Shown here piece after piece: positions 1 through 7,030 of a DNA stretch of 11,339 nt. A program made the position numbers and the translations under genes. Position 1 is the first letter of the stretch. Each line of letters begins with the position of its first letter. The notes beneath the pieces were generated by a model that saw nothing but the letters and a program-made list of their open reading frames with translations, was not told the DNA's origin and made no database searches. The stretch is from a bacterium (GTDB lineage Bacteria; Bacteroidota; Ignavibacteria; Kapaibacteriales; Kapaibacteriaceae). The stretch spans positions 1 to 11,339 of the forward strand of contig JAGVJW010000193.1 in NCBI GenBank assembly GCA_020050895.1, in the 5' to 3' direction.

Positions 1-24
1 GAATCGAGGTGCCACTTCTTGTCT

Positions 25-125
25 GTGCCAAGTGCCAAGTACTAAGTGCCAAGGCCACTTGGTGGCAGTGCCAGGTGCCAAGTGCCAAGGCCACTTCGTG
101 CCAGGTGCCAAGTGCTAAGTGACTG
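25..125. repeat. Degenerate heptamer tandem array (GTGCCAA family), left edge
   Basis: Heptamers run nearly head to tail: GTGCCAA at 25-31, 32-38 and 46-52, GTACTAA at 39-45, GTGCCAG at 68-74 and 98-104, GTGCCAA at 75-81, 82-88 and 105-111, GTGCTAA at 112-118 and GTGACTG at 119-125. Two 8-bp interruptions, GGCCACTT at 53-60 and 89-96, break the phase. The preceding bases (about 8-20) look like a further decayed, partly inverted copy. No protein-coding content is evident. It is the same family and orientation as the array at the right edge of the window but much more diverged. Function is unknown. Confidence 0.9.
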
Positions 126-194
126 GTGACGTGTATGGTTCCATGAAAATGCAAAATGGCAACGATTACTAAGTTAGATTGTTATATAACCGCA

Positions 195-2453
195 ATGCGT
201 CGGGTATTGCTTATAGTATCGTTTTTATCATTGGCTGTGCTGCAGACACTAGCGCAGCGGGAGTACGATACGTGGTATTTCGGGGTAAGAGCTGGAATAC
301 AGTTCCGGAGTGGGGTTCCGGTAGGTGTTCTTGGTCCCATCGACACGCAAGAGGGAACGTCTGTATGGAGTGACCCGTCGAGTGGGACTCCCATCCTTAG
401 TACCGATGGTAGCATTGTTTATGATGGTACAGGGTCTGTGCTCAATAACGGCAGGGGGCTGCGAGGTGGTCCTTCAAGTACAAATAGTGCCCTGATTGTT
501 CCTGATCCTGGTAATTCAGATCGCTATTACATTTTTTGTGCCGGAGATCTTTCAAACGCCACAAAAACCGACTCCGTCCTAACTGTCAATACTGTTGATA
601 TGAGCGGACCCGGAATTGGTACCGTTGTCAGTAAGAACAACATTTTAGCCTTTGGCACTGCCGAAAAACTTGCCGGCACCATCCATTGCAACGGAGAATC
701 ATGGTGGATAGTAGCGCACGACACGGCAAGGCCTCGCTTTTATGTATTCAGAGTTACTAAATCAGGCATTCAGGGACCAACCATTTATGACGTAGGAGAA
801 CAGTATACAGCGCCTCCTGGGACGCCGGGAACTCACTATGGAATGGGATCGCTGAAATTCGCCGCCTCCGGTAGTCTCCTAGCCATGGCAAGTCCGGGAG
901 GGCGCATGTGTGAACTTTTCGATTTCGACATCTATACCGGTGTAATAAGCAATCCTCGAAGAGTCGACTCTGCAGATTTATTCTACGGTCTATCATTCTC
1001 GCCAAACGAAAGGTTCCTGTATTCCGTATGCTGGAATGTTTCGGCAGATATCGAATCTCCAATCTATCAGTATGACTTACTAAATTCATTTAGTAAATAT
1101 CGCGTTGGTTCATTGTCGGTAATTAAAGACCGCGATAATGGAGGCATACAGCGAGGACCCGATGGAAAAATATACCTGGTTAACGGTGGTAGTATTCGTG
1201 TTATAGACTCTCCCAACCTTGCAGGAAGTGCTTGTGCCTTTGGACGGCGAATTCCGCTGCTTGCAGGAACATCCGGTGCTATTGGCTTGCCGACAATAAT
1301 GGATTGCGTTATTGATGACAGCGCCATTGATTTCTGCGCGCCTCCAATCGCGGCACTGAACAAACCATCGGACGCTTGCGTCGGCTCGTGTCTAACATTC
1401 ACTGATGCCTCGCGTCGTAAACCAACTGAGTGGTATTGGGTTTTTGAAGGCGGATTACCTTCAGCATTCACGGGTCAGACTCCGCCAATGGTGTGTTATT
1501 CCACAGCAGGCATACATCGCGTCCAGCTAATAACTGCTAATACCTGGGGTGCTGATACAATTGTAACAGACATTCAGATTTTTGATGTTCCCGATGTGAA
1601 TGCAGGTAGGGATATTTTCATTTGCGATTCCTCCTACGGTCAGTTGAACGCATCCGGCGCATTGCGATATGAGTGGTTACCGATCACTGGACTCAACAAC
1701 CAGTTTAAACCCGATCCGATTGTAAGAGTATTTACTACCACGCAGTATGTGGTAAGGGGCTGGAACAATGGTGAATGTTACAAGGATGATACTGTAATGG
1801 TATTTGTCTTCGAAGAGCCATATCCAACCGATCTATTTAGTATAAATTCAGTGAGTGGTCTTGCAGGCACAACATCACAACTACTCATCACCAAGACGCG
1901 AGTTGAGTATGTAACTAACTGCACATTCGAGATTACCATACCACGTAAAATATTCATTTCCGACAGTATTATAAAAGGTTTTGTAATTAATAGTAGCGTA
2001 TTACAGTCCGATTTTCAGGTACTTACAATACAGGCCGACCTTTCTTCGGATACAGTAGTCATCATCAATGGTACTCTGATGCTTGATAATGTTCAGGAGC
2101 AGGTGTCTGCACAGACTTCGACGACTGACAAATGTGTGAATGTTCAGACAACACCCGGAAGCATTGCAAGCCAAGCATGCGGGGCGGACAAACGTGTTAT
2201 TGTAAATGGTAGGAACCCATTATCAATCATCTCTGTATCTGACAGAGGCCGAGCAATCGCCATTTCAGGAGAACCTCGATCTTCTTACGAACTCACCATT
2301 TGGACCTCTACGGGAGAATTGCTCGCAAGGCATGCAGACATTATTCGCGAACCGATCCACACCGTGGTGCTTAATCAGTATTTCCCACAAATGCTGTTCA
2401 TCGTTCTGAGAAGCGGAGAGGTTTCGACGATGGTATCAGTATTTAACGAATAA
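195..2453 (+). CDS. Secreted PKD-domain protein with type IX-like C-terminal domain
   Basis: This encodes a 752-residue exported protein that probably acts at or outside the cell surface; no enzymatic function is evident. I place the start at ATG 195 because it opens directly onto a signal peptide (MRR, a hydrophobic core at residues 4-19, then a cleavage-like TLAQ). An in-frame ATG at 156 would add 13 residues, and neither start has a clear ribosome binding site. Residues about 25-345 match a Bacteroidetes N-terminal module recognised by WYFG (27-30), an EGTS motif, GGPSSTNSA (91-99) and YYIF. About 383-465 form a PKD domain (FTDAS, WYWVFEGG, the strand after YSTAG). About 466-538 resemble an Ig-like domain (VNAGRD, YEWLPITGL, TTTQYVV). 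The last 75 residues (LTIWTSTGELL, then strands) resemble a degenerate type IX secretion sorting domain. It is convergent with the tRNA-Thr cluster. Confidence 0.87.
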   Translation: MRRVLLIVSFLSLAVLQTLAQREYDTWYFGVRAGIQFRSGVPVGVLGPIDTQEGTSVWSDPSSGTPILSTDGSIVYDGTGSVLNNGRGLRGGPSSTNSALIVPDPGNSDRYYIFCAGDLSNATKTDSVLTVNTVDMSGPGIGTVVSKNNILAFGTAEKLAGTIHCNGESWWIVAHDTARPRFYVFRVTKSGIQGPTIYDVGEQYTAPPGTPGTHYGMGSLKFAASGSLLAMASPGGRMCELFDFDIYTGVISNPRRVDSADLFYGLSFSPNERFLYSVCWNVSADIESPIYQYDLLNSFSKYRVGSLSVIKDRDNGGIQRGPDGKIYLVNGGSIRVIDSPNLAGSACAFGRRIPLLAGTSGAIGLPTIMDCVIDDSAIDFCAPPIAALNKPSDACVGSCLTFTDASRRKPTEWYWVFEGGLPSAFTGQTPPMVCYSTAGIHRVQLITANTWGADTIVTDIQIFDVPDVNAGRDIFICDSSYGQLNASGALRYEWLPITGLNNQFKPDPIVRVFTTTQYVVRGWNNGECYKDDTVMVFVFEEPYPTDLFSINSVSGLAGTTSQLLITKTRVEYVTNCTFEITIPRKIFISDSIIKGFVINSSVLQSDFQVLTIQADLSSDTVVIINGTLMLDNVQEQVSAQTSTTDKCVNVQTTPGSIASQACGADKRVIVNGRNPLSIISVSDRGRAIAISGEPRSSYELTIWTSTGELLARHADIIREPIHTVVLNQYFPQMLFIVLRSGEVSTMVSVFNE

Positions 2454-2466
2454 CATTACTTATCAG

Positions 2467-2539
2467 AGCCGACGACCAGACTTGAACTGGTGACCTGCTG
2501 ATTACAAATCAGCTGCTCTACCAACTGAGCTACATCGGC
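2467..2539 (-). tRNA. tRNA-Thr (anticodon TGT)
   Basis: The reverse strand folds as a complete cloverleaf. The acceptor stem is GCCGATG with CGTCGGC (one G-T pair), the D stem GCTC/GAGC, the anticodon stem GCTGA/TCAGC with loop TTTGTAA, giving anticodon TGT (threonine, codon ACA). The variable loop is AGGTC and the T stem ACCAG/CTGGT with loop TTCAAGT. The discriminator base is T and CCA is not encoded, so CCA must be added after transcription. Its first ten bases overlap the end of gmhA on the same strand, so it is likely processed from the gmhA transcript. It lies 13 nt from the stop of the convergent secreted-protein gene, leaving no room for a separate hairpin terminator. Confidence 0.96.
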
Positions 2540-3132
2540 GAAACGCCAAATATACGGTCTTCGATTTGCTCACACCAGATGTGTCCGATGAGGATATGTG
2601 ACTCTTGGATGCGTGCTGTTGTGGATGAGGGGACGATTACTGATGCGTGACAGAGATCCTTTAAAGCGCCTCCCGAGCCCCCTAACAAACCTATCACGGT
2701 CATGCTGCGTTCTCTTGCTGCTTGCGCTGCATTAATCACGTTCGCTGAATTACCACTAGTAGTGATGGCGATGAGAACATCGTTCGGTTTGCCATATGCC
2801 TCTACCTGACGTGAAAAAATGTGGTTGAAGCCATAATCATTGCCGCCAGCCGTAAGCATGGATGTATCGGTAGTCAGGGCGATAGCTGCAATGGCACGCC
2901 GCTCAACGGAACTCCGAAAACGTATTACAAGTTCGGCAGCAATATGCTGACAGTCAGCCGCACTGCCACCGTTGCCGCAAAGCATAATTAACCGACTTGT
3001 CTGCACAACTTCGACGAGTATCTCACCACAGCGAAAAATATCGTTGGCGCATTGTTGCGCGAGAAGTTGTTTCGTCTGAGCAGAATCACTGATGATCTGT
3101 GCGACTCGCGATGCGTCGAAAGGTTTGTGCAT
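2530..3132 (-). CDS. gmhA: Phosphoheptose isomerase (sedoheptulose 7-phosphate isomerase)
   Basis: GmhA converts sedoheptulose 7-phosphate to D-glycero-D-manno-heptose 7-phosphate in the cytoplasm, the first step towards activated heptose for the LPS inner core. The 200-residue product has the family's usual length (about 190-200) and a single SIS domain. Visible motifs are the phosphate/sugar loop CGNGGSAAD (52-60), GGNDYGF (96-102) with Asp99, TTSGNSAN (124-131) and RIQESH (174-179). Residues matching the known zinc/catalytic set of characterised GmhA proteins are His63, Glu67, Gln176 and His184. I chose ATG 3132 because the family alignment begins there; a longer reading frame to 3210 would add 26 unrelated residues. 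The gene overlaps the transporter gene upstream by 47 nt in another frame, and its TAG stop lies inside tRNA-Thr. No ribosome binding site is visible, so translation may depend on coupling. Confidence 0.93.
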   Translation of the reverse strand: MHKPFDASRVAQIISDSAQTKQLLAQQCANDIFRCGEILVEVVQTSRLIMLCGNGGSAADCQHIAAELVIRFRSSVERRAIAAIALTTDTSMLTAGGNDYGFNHIFSRQVEAYGKPNDVLIAITTSGNSANVINAAQAARERSMTVIGLLGGSGGALKDLCHASVIVPSSTTARIQESHILIGHIWCEQIEDRIFGVSPM

Positions 3133-3973
3133 GTACAAAATTACGAGTTGCAACTGCCGCCACAACGATGATGCCACCAATGATTGCCGACGAAGAGGGC
3201 ACCTCGCCATAGAACAATACCACCCAGACGGGATTGAGAAGGGGCTCTAACGTTGTTATCAACACTGCTTCGATAGCTGTTACATGAGCAATTGCCCAGG
3301 AGTACAGGATGTATGAGATACCGAGCTGCAACAGGCCTAGAGACAAGATCCCAACGATGATGTCGGCACGAATGGGAAACGGCTCAAGGAATGGCAAGCA
3401 TACAAATGCTGTGAGAACATTGCCCAGAAGAATGCTCTCAACAGTCGACCTTCCTTGTTGTGCCCTCATGCATAGTGCTACAGAAGCAAATGCAACACCA
3501 CTACCTATAGCAATCAAGTTGCCAACCATGTTGCCAATGGAGACACGTTCGATGAAGAACACAGACATGCCCGCCATCACAACGATTACCGTAATCACGT
3601 CAATCCTGGTAAGCCGCTCCTTAGTGATGATGGCACTGAACAAGGCAACCCAAATCGGAGCTGTATATTGTAAAAAAATTGCATTTGCCGCAGTGGTCAT
3701 CTTTGTGGCAACAACAAACAATAGCACCGTCAGACTGTAGCTGATGATGCTTCCCCACTGTGCTGCAGACCACGTTGGCTTCGGTTGCCTCACCCACAGT
3801 AGAATTGCGACAGCGGCAATCGCACTTCGCGTCCCCGAAATTGTTAGTGGGCTAAGCGGGAGAATTTTGATCAGCAAGCCTCCAGTGCTCCATAAAAGTG
3901 CCGTGATGAGAAGAGCAACCACACCCTTACGGTGCAGATGCGGAACCACGACGTGTTGGAGTGCTGACGTCAA
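3086..3973 (-). CDS. EamA/DMT-family membrane transporter
   Basis: This is a 295-residue inner-membrane protein of the drug/metabolite transporter superfamily with two EamA halves, each of about five hydrophobic helices. The first half spans about residues 17-140 and carries the signature NAIFLQYTAPIW (98-109) followed by KERL; the second spans about 150-277, with the equivalent IEAVLITTLEPLLNPVW (234-250) and YGEVP. Length and motifs are typical. Substrates in this family are metabolites such as amino acids or nucleotide-related compounds and cannot be read from sequence. The apparent start is TTG at 3973, sharing a TTGA with the upstream stop; GTG at 3949 (codon 9) is an alternative, and no ATG precedes the first membrane helix. 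The C-terminal 15 residues, after the last helix, overlap the gmhA start. Confidence 0.92.
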   Translation of the reverse strand: MTSALQHVVVPHLHRKGVVALLITALLWSTGGLLIKILPLSPLTISGTRSAIAAVAILLWVRQPKPTWSAAQWGSIISYSLTVLLFVVATKMTTAANAIFLQYTAPIWVALFSAIITKERLTRIDVITVIVVMAGMSVFFIERVSIGNMVGNLIAIGSGVAFASVALCMRAQQGRSTVESILLGNVLTAFVCLPFLEPFPIRADIIVGILSLGLLQLGISYILYSWAIAHVTAIEAVLITTLEPLLNPVWVVLFYGEVPSSSAIIGGIIVVAAVATRNFVHAQTFRRIASRTDHQ

Positions 3974-4821
3974 CGTTCGAAATATAAATCGTCGGTAACG
4001 GTAAATTCAACAACGGCTGAGTCTTTCCCCTTACCGAAATGGGCAATCACCTTGGTTAGTGAAGCTGTTCTGATGGCTGGATACCGCTGGTCTACAGGGA
4101 GGTAGAGATTAATTTCGGCATGTAGTTTCGACGATGTGGGCTTTAACCCTCCCATTTCGCCAACAGCATTATCGGCCGAGGCTTTCATCTCCACCACAGC
4201 GGCAGGCATGTAGCTGCTCGAATCGATTCTAATGAAATTTACTTTTCCTTTGACGGATTTTGCGTGCTTCTTCCCAACTTCGTCAAACGTATTCTTAAAC
4301 GCCTTTACATTTATCGACCACGTGTCTCCAATGCCGACCTTCCTTTTAGGGTCAAGTATTTCACCAGTTCGCTTGCCTCCTTCAGAACGAATCACTGGAA
4401 CAAGATTCGCCATCACGTTGGCAGGCAATGGGATACTGTCTTTAAGAATTACAGTGCTCGTATCTGAAAACGTTGCAATTAGTTCTGTGCCCGGCGGAAG
4501 AATTTCACTTGTCTGACTGTTGTGCTCTACAAAGGCATACCTGATCTTAACACTTTTTACTGCTTCCTGACCATCAGTAGTAACGCCTTGAACGCGGCAC
4601 AATGCGCTGATTCGTACAATAATCGTATCGGCCTGTATCACAGAAAGGGAGTCGTTCTTGTCGGCCACCTGTACGCGAGAAATACGAGTTGATGCACCAC
4701 GCAGTTCATATTGGTCGAATGCCTTAATCGAGCGGCCCATTGTGAGGTCGATCAGTTCACCACTGTATGCGCCAACGACTGCGAGACAACATACTGTAAC
4801 AACAACGGCACCAAATCTCAA
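3970..4821 (-). CDS. Secreted protein of unknown function
   Basis: This encodes a 283-residue protein I do not recognise with confidence. An N-terminal signal peptide (hydrophobic residues about 4-18, no convincing lipobox) points to export to the periplasm or outer membrane. The rest is predicted mostly as beta strands, with no repeats or further membrane helices. The segment around residues 159-173 (KRKVGIGDTWSINVK) resembles 'GDxW' patterns seen in uncharacterised Bacteroidetes secreted proteins of the DUF6263 type; I hold that lightly. The start appears to be TTG at 4821, overlapping the TGA of the LiaF-like gene in a TTGA; no ATG or GTG precedes the signal peptide. It ends in another TTGA overlap with the transporter gene. 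Context in an envelope-related cluster suggests an envelope role, which is inference. Confidence 0.8.
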   Translation of the reverse strand: MRFGAVVVTVCCLAVVGAYSGELIDLTMGRSIKAFDQYELRGASTRISRVQVADKNDSLSVIQADTIIVRISALCRVQGVTTDGQEAVKSVKIRYAFVEHNSQTSEILPPGTELIATFSDTSTVILKDSIPLPANVMANLVPVIRSEGGKRTGEILDPKRKVGIGDTWSINVKAFKNTFDEVGKKHAKSVKGKVNFIRIDSSSYMPAAVVEMKASADNAVGEMGGLKPTSSKLHAEINLYLPVDQRYPAIRTASLTKVIAHFGKGKDSAVVEFTVTDDLYFER

Positions 4822-5570
4822 TTGACTTCTATTCCTCCAAAGATGACCGTACAGTCCAACACCAAGGTTGGAGCATCTGCTCCAAGAGGTTTCGACATAG
4901 ATTTATCGTCGATGCCACCAAAAATTGGTGTGCCCTTAACAACAACTCTCCATGAAGGGGGCACGTGCAACTCAATCCCTCCGAAAATTGCCGTCAACGA
5001 AATATGAGCAACGTTTCCCTCAATACCACATTCACGCAGGTCTACTTCGATACCTCCGAATACAGCTGTCAGTTCGCCGCCAATAAAATCCTTTGAAGCA
5101 ACGCGTGTATTAACACCGGTGAAAAAGGCAGTTCTATCGATGCGCGATCCCTCAATGTTTAGGGTACCAACGCTTCCGTGATTATAAAAATTTCGTTTTT
5201 TTTTCCATCGGGACGAGACGAGAGAGAGCCCGATGATGATTAAAATGATCGGCCAAAAGGCACTCCAGAAACCTCCCGGAAGGTAATCCAACTCACTCAA
5301 TTGAAAAACTGCTCCGATTGTGAAGAGGACACCCGACCCCATAATCGAACCGGAGCCTGAAACTATCTGGCCAATCGCCACCAGCATGAGAAGCGATGGC
5401 CACCACGTGGATAACAAATCGCTGAATTCAATGATTCCGAAGGCATCAAGAAGCGATCCGGCTCCAACGATGACAAGGATAATGCCAAACCAAAATCCAA
5501 ATCCAACACGGCGGTTTTCGCCGAATTGAATGTTTACTGAATGCCGGTAAGATGTTTGCTGTTCGTTCAT
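4818..5570 (-). CDS. LiaF/YvqF-like four-helix membrane protein with FGGIE repeats
   Basis: A 250-residue membrane protein. Residues about 23-118 contain four hydrophobic segments (around 23-45, 55-72, 78-90 and 103-118) like the LiaI/LiaF-type N-terminal region. A positively charged stretch (RWKKKR, 121-126) follows, then a soluble domain resembling the 'cell wall-active antibiotics response' domain of LiaF/YvqF. That domain shows a repeated strand motif: VFGGIE (170-175), IFGGIE (195-200), IFGGID (216-221) and IFGGIE (243-248). In Firmicutes LiaF represses the LiaRS envelope-stress system; here no two-component genes are adjacent, so the role in envelope homeostasis is inference. Start is ATG 5570, 15 nt after the aminotransferase stop, with a purine-rich GGAAGG five bases upstream, one of the few Shine-Dalgarno-like sites here. 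Confidence 0.86.
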   Translation of the reverse strand: MNEQQTSYRHSVNIQFGENRRVGFGFWFGIILVIVGAGSLLDAFGIIEFSDLLSTWWPSLLMLVAIGQIVSGSGSIMGSGVLFTIGAVFQLSELDYLPGGFWSAFWPIILIIIGLSLVSSRWKKKRNFYNHGSVGTLNIEGSRIDRTAFFTGVNTRVASKDFIGGELTAVFGGIEVDLRECGIEGNVAHISLTAIFGGIELHVPPSWRVVVKGTPIFGGIDDKSMSKPLGADAPTLVLDCTVIFGGIEVN

Positions 5571-5575
5571 GGATG

Positions 5576-5581
5576 CCTTCC
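5576..5581 (-). promoter_or_regulatory. Shine-Dalgarno-like site before the LiaF-like gene
   Basis: On the minus strand GGAAGG stands five bases before ATG 5570. Most other genes in the window have no comparable purine-rich site, so this one supports the chosen start and independent initiation within the cluster. Confidence 0.5.
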
Positions 5582-5585
5582 GTTT

Positions 5586-6758
5586 TTATAATGCCGGACG
5601 CGGCGTACGCTCAAATTCTGCGACTGTTTCAACTACATTCTCTATCTGGTGTGCCGCAAGTTCTGGATAAATAGGGAGAGATAAAACAGTGGAGCATAAC
5701 GAATCAGCAATGGGGAAGCTGGAATGTGAACTCTTCAGATTGGTAAAGCATTCCTGACGATGTAAGGGGACTGGATAGTAAATTTCTGTACCAATACCAT
5801 TCTTGTGAAGGAATGTGCGTAACGTATCTCTGTTGCGAGATTGTATAGTGTACTGGTTGAAAATGTGATAGTCTCCTACCGACCGGTCTGTTACCACTGC
5901 TGGAGTCAACACGGTATTGTCAGAATCAAATCCCCTAGACATATCTGTGCTCAATCCGTGTTCAACAAACAGTTTATTGTAGGTGTCTGCATTTCTTCTC
6001 CTTGCCTGGTGCCATGCAGGTAACTGTGGCAGCTTAACGCGCAGCACTGCTGCTTGAATAGCATCAAGTCTGAAATTGCCCCCCACCATACTGTGGTAGT
6101 ACCGCGGCTCCATGCCGTGATTTCTCAACCGCATCATTCTTTCAGCAAGCTTATCGTCGTTAGTCGTTACAAGCCCGCCGTCACCCATTGCTCCCAGATT
6201 TTTTGTCGGATAGAACGAAAAGCACCCAATCATGCCAATGGATCCAACCCTGGCGCCGTCTGAGGTCTGCGTACCGATTGCCTGTGCGGCATCTTCAACA
6301 ATTGGAATCCCAGTTTCGTTGTGAATATCCATCAATGCCTTCATGTCGGCGGCCTGACCAAACAAGTGGACTGGGAGGATGGCTTTTGTCCGGCTCGTAA
6401 TAGCGCCTCTCACGGCCTGCGGATTGATGTTGAACGAGTTGGGATCGACGTCGACAAACACTGGCAGTCCCCCAAGTCTGGAAACACAACCAGCGGTAGC
6501 AAAGAATGAAAACGTTGGTACAATCACTTCATCGCCTGCACCGATTCCCAAAGCCATCAATGCAATTAGCAGAGCATCGGTACCGCTCGATACACCAATT
6601 GCATGCCGGACATGCAGATATTCTGCCAGCTCGCGTTCAAGTTGCTCGACTTCAGGGCCGAGAATGCATGCCTGCGAGGCAGCTACACGCAGAAGCGCTT
6701 CGTTGATGGGTTGTTTCAGTTGTTCGTATTGAGCTTTGAGGTCGAGTAATGGAACCAT
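5586..6758 (-). CDS. DegT/DnrJ/EryC1/StrS-family sugar aminotransferase
   Basis: A 390-residue PLP enzyme expected to transfer an amino group from glutamate to a keto sugar linked to a nucleotide, supplying amino sugars for surface polysaccharide, in the cytoplasm. Visible family features are PLLDLKAQY (3-11), the cofactor loop SSGTDALLIAL (57-67), VIVPTFSFFATA (79-89), VEDAAQA (154-160) with PLP-binding Asp156, SFYPTKNLGAMGDGG (181-195) with the Schiff-base lysine Lys186, and FRLDAIQAAVL (229-239). The layout and HGMEPRYYHSMVG recall WbpE-like enzymes, but the exact sugar cannot be assigned. ATG 6758 fits the family N-terminus; extending to 6836 would add 26 residues including five phenylalanines from an A-run, which I reject. 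It is the first gene of the minus-strand cluster. Confidence 0.92.
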   Translation of the reverse strand: MVPLLDLKAQYEQLKQPINEALLRVAASQACILGPEVEQLERELAEYLHVRHAIGVSSGTDALLIALMALGIGAGDEVIVPTFSFFATAGCVSRLGGLPVFVDVDPNSFNINPQAVRGAITSRTKAILPVHLFGQAADMKALMDIHNETGIPIVEDAAQAIGTQTSDGARVGSIGMIGCFSFYPTKNLGAMGDGGLVTTNDDKLAERMMRLRNHGMEPRYYHSMVGGNFRLDAIQAAVLRVKLPQLPAWHQARRRNADTYNKLFVEHGLSTDMSRGFDSDNTVLTPAVVTDRSVGDYHIFNQYTIQSRNRDTLRTFLHKNGIGTEIYYPVPLHRQECFTNLKSSHSSFPIADSLCSTVLSLPIYPELAAHQIENVVETVAEFERTPRPAL

Positions 6759-6801
6759 GGAAGAACGGAGAGAGGAAGTGATTAAGAAGAAGAAAAAAAA
6801 G
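6759..6801 (-). promoter_or_regulatory. Pyrimidine-rich mRNA leader before the aminotransferase
   Basis: The 43 bases directly upstream of ATG 6758 are about 90% pyrimidine on the coding strand (four exceptions) and include an eight-T run. No Shine-Dalgarno is present. Such a leader could favour ribosomal protein S1-mediated initiation; that is inference. Confidence 0.4.
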
Positions 6802-6833
6802 CGATAATGAACAAGAGCCACAGAACGAGAGAT

Positions 6834-6862
6834 CAAAGTTTATTGTCACTTAGAATGCAAAA
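6834..6862 (-). promoter_or_regulatory. Possible promoter of the minus-strand cluster
   Basis: On the minus strand TTTTGC (rc of 6857-6862) precedes TAAACTTTG (rc of 6834-6842) by about 14 bases. This loosely resembles the Bacteroidetes TTTG / TAnnTTTG pair, but the inner spacing is one base too long and the element gap is short. It sits about 75 bp before the aminotransferase start, the right place for the cluster promoter. Weak by sequence alone. Confidence 0.25.
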
Positions 6863-6939
6863 TTAGCGTGAATAGGTTTTCGATCCCTGAAAGCCGATAT
6901 GTCGTCACCTAAAATGATATGGTGGCCTGCCAGTTATGG

Positions 6940-6978
6940 TTTTCGTTCAGAGAAAATCTCGCATCTTTGCGTCGCAAA
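6940..6978 (+). promoter_or_regulatory. Possible ald promoter with overlapping 13-bp palindrome
   Basis: CATCTTTGC at 6962-6970 matches the Bacteroidetes -7 element TAnnTTTG at all but its first base, with only a poor TTTTC (6940-6944) at the upstream position. The palindrome TTTGCG-T-CGCAAA (6966-6978) overlaps this element and could be an operator controlling the downstream genes. It lies about 100 bp before ATG 7076. Confidence 0.3.
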
Positions 6979-7030
6979 TTTCATTTGAGTTTTCGAACCA
7001 CAACATTTTTGATTGTATGCACGTTCAATG

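Noticed and set aside
156..194. Longer N-terminus for the PKD protein from ATG 156
   Set aside because: It would place 13 extra residues before a textbook signal peptide that starts at 195; not excluded, only less likely.
1067..1471. 134-codon minus-strand reading frame within the PKD gene
   Set aside because: Antisense shadow; low-complexity, no signal peptide, motif or start context.
2467..2539. Integration site (att) at tRNA-Thr
   Set aside because: No integrase gene and no second copy of the tRNA 3' end in the window.
3133..3210. Longer gmhA start at 3210
   Set aside because: The 26 extra residues do not fit the GmhA N-terminus and would deepen the overlap with the transporter's last membrane helix region.
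3309..3740. 143-codon reading frame on the plus strand opposite the EamA gene
   Set aside because: It is fully antisense to a gene with clear family motifs and shows no domain of its own.
6759..6836. Longer aminotransferase start at 6836
   Set aside because: The extra residues include five phenylalanines from an A-rich run and precede the family N-terminus MVPLLDLK.
6875..6895. Rho-independent terminator
   Set aside because: The seven-pair stem is AT-rich with one G-T pair and has no U-run on either strand; it lies within a divergent promoter region.
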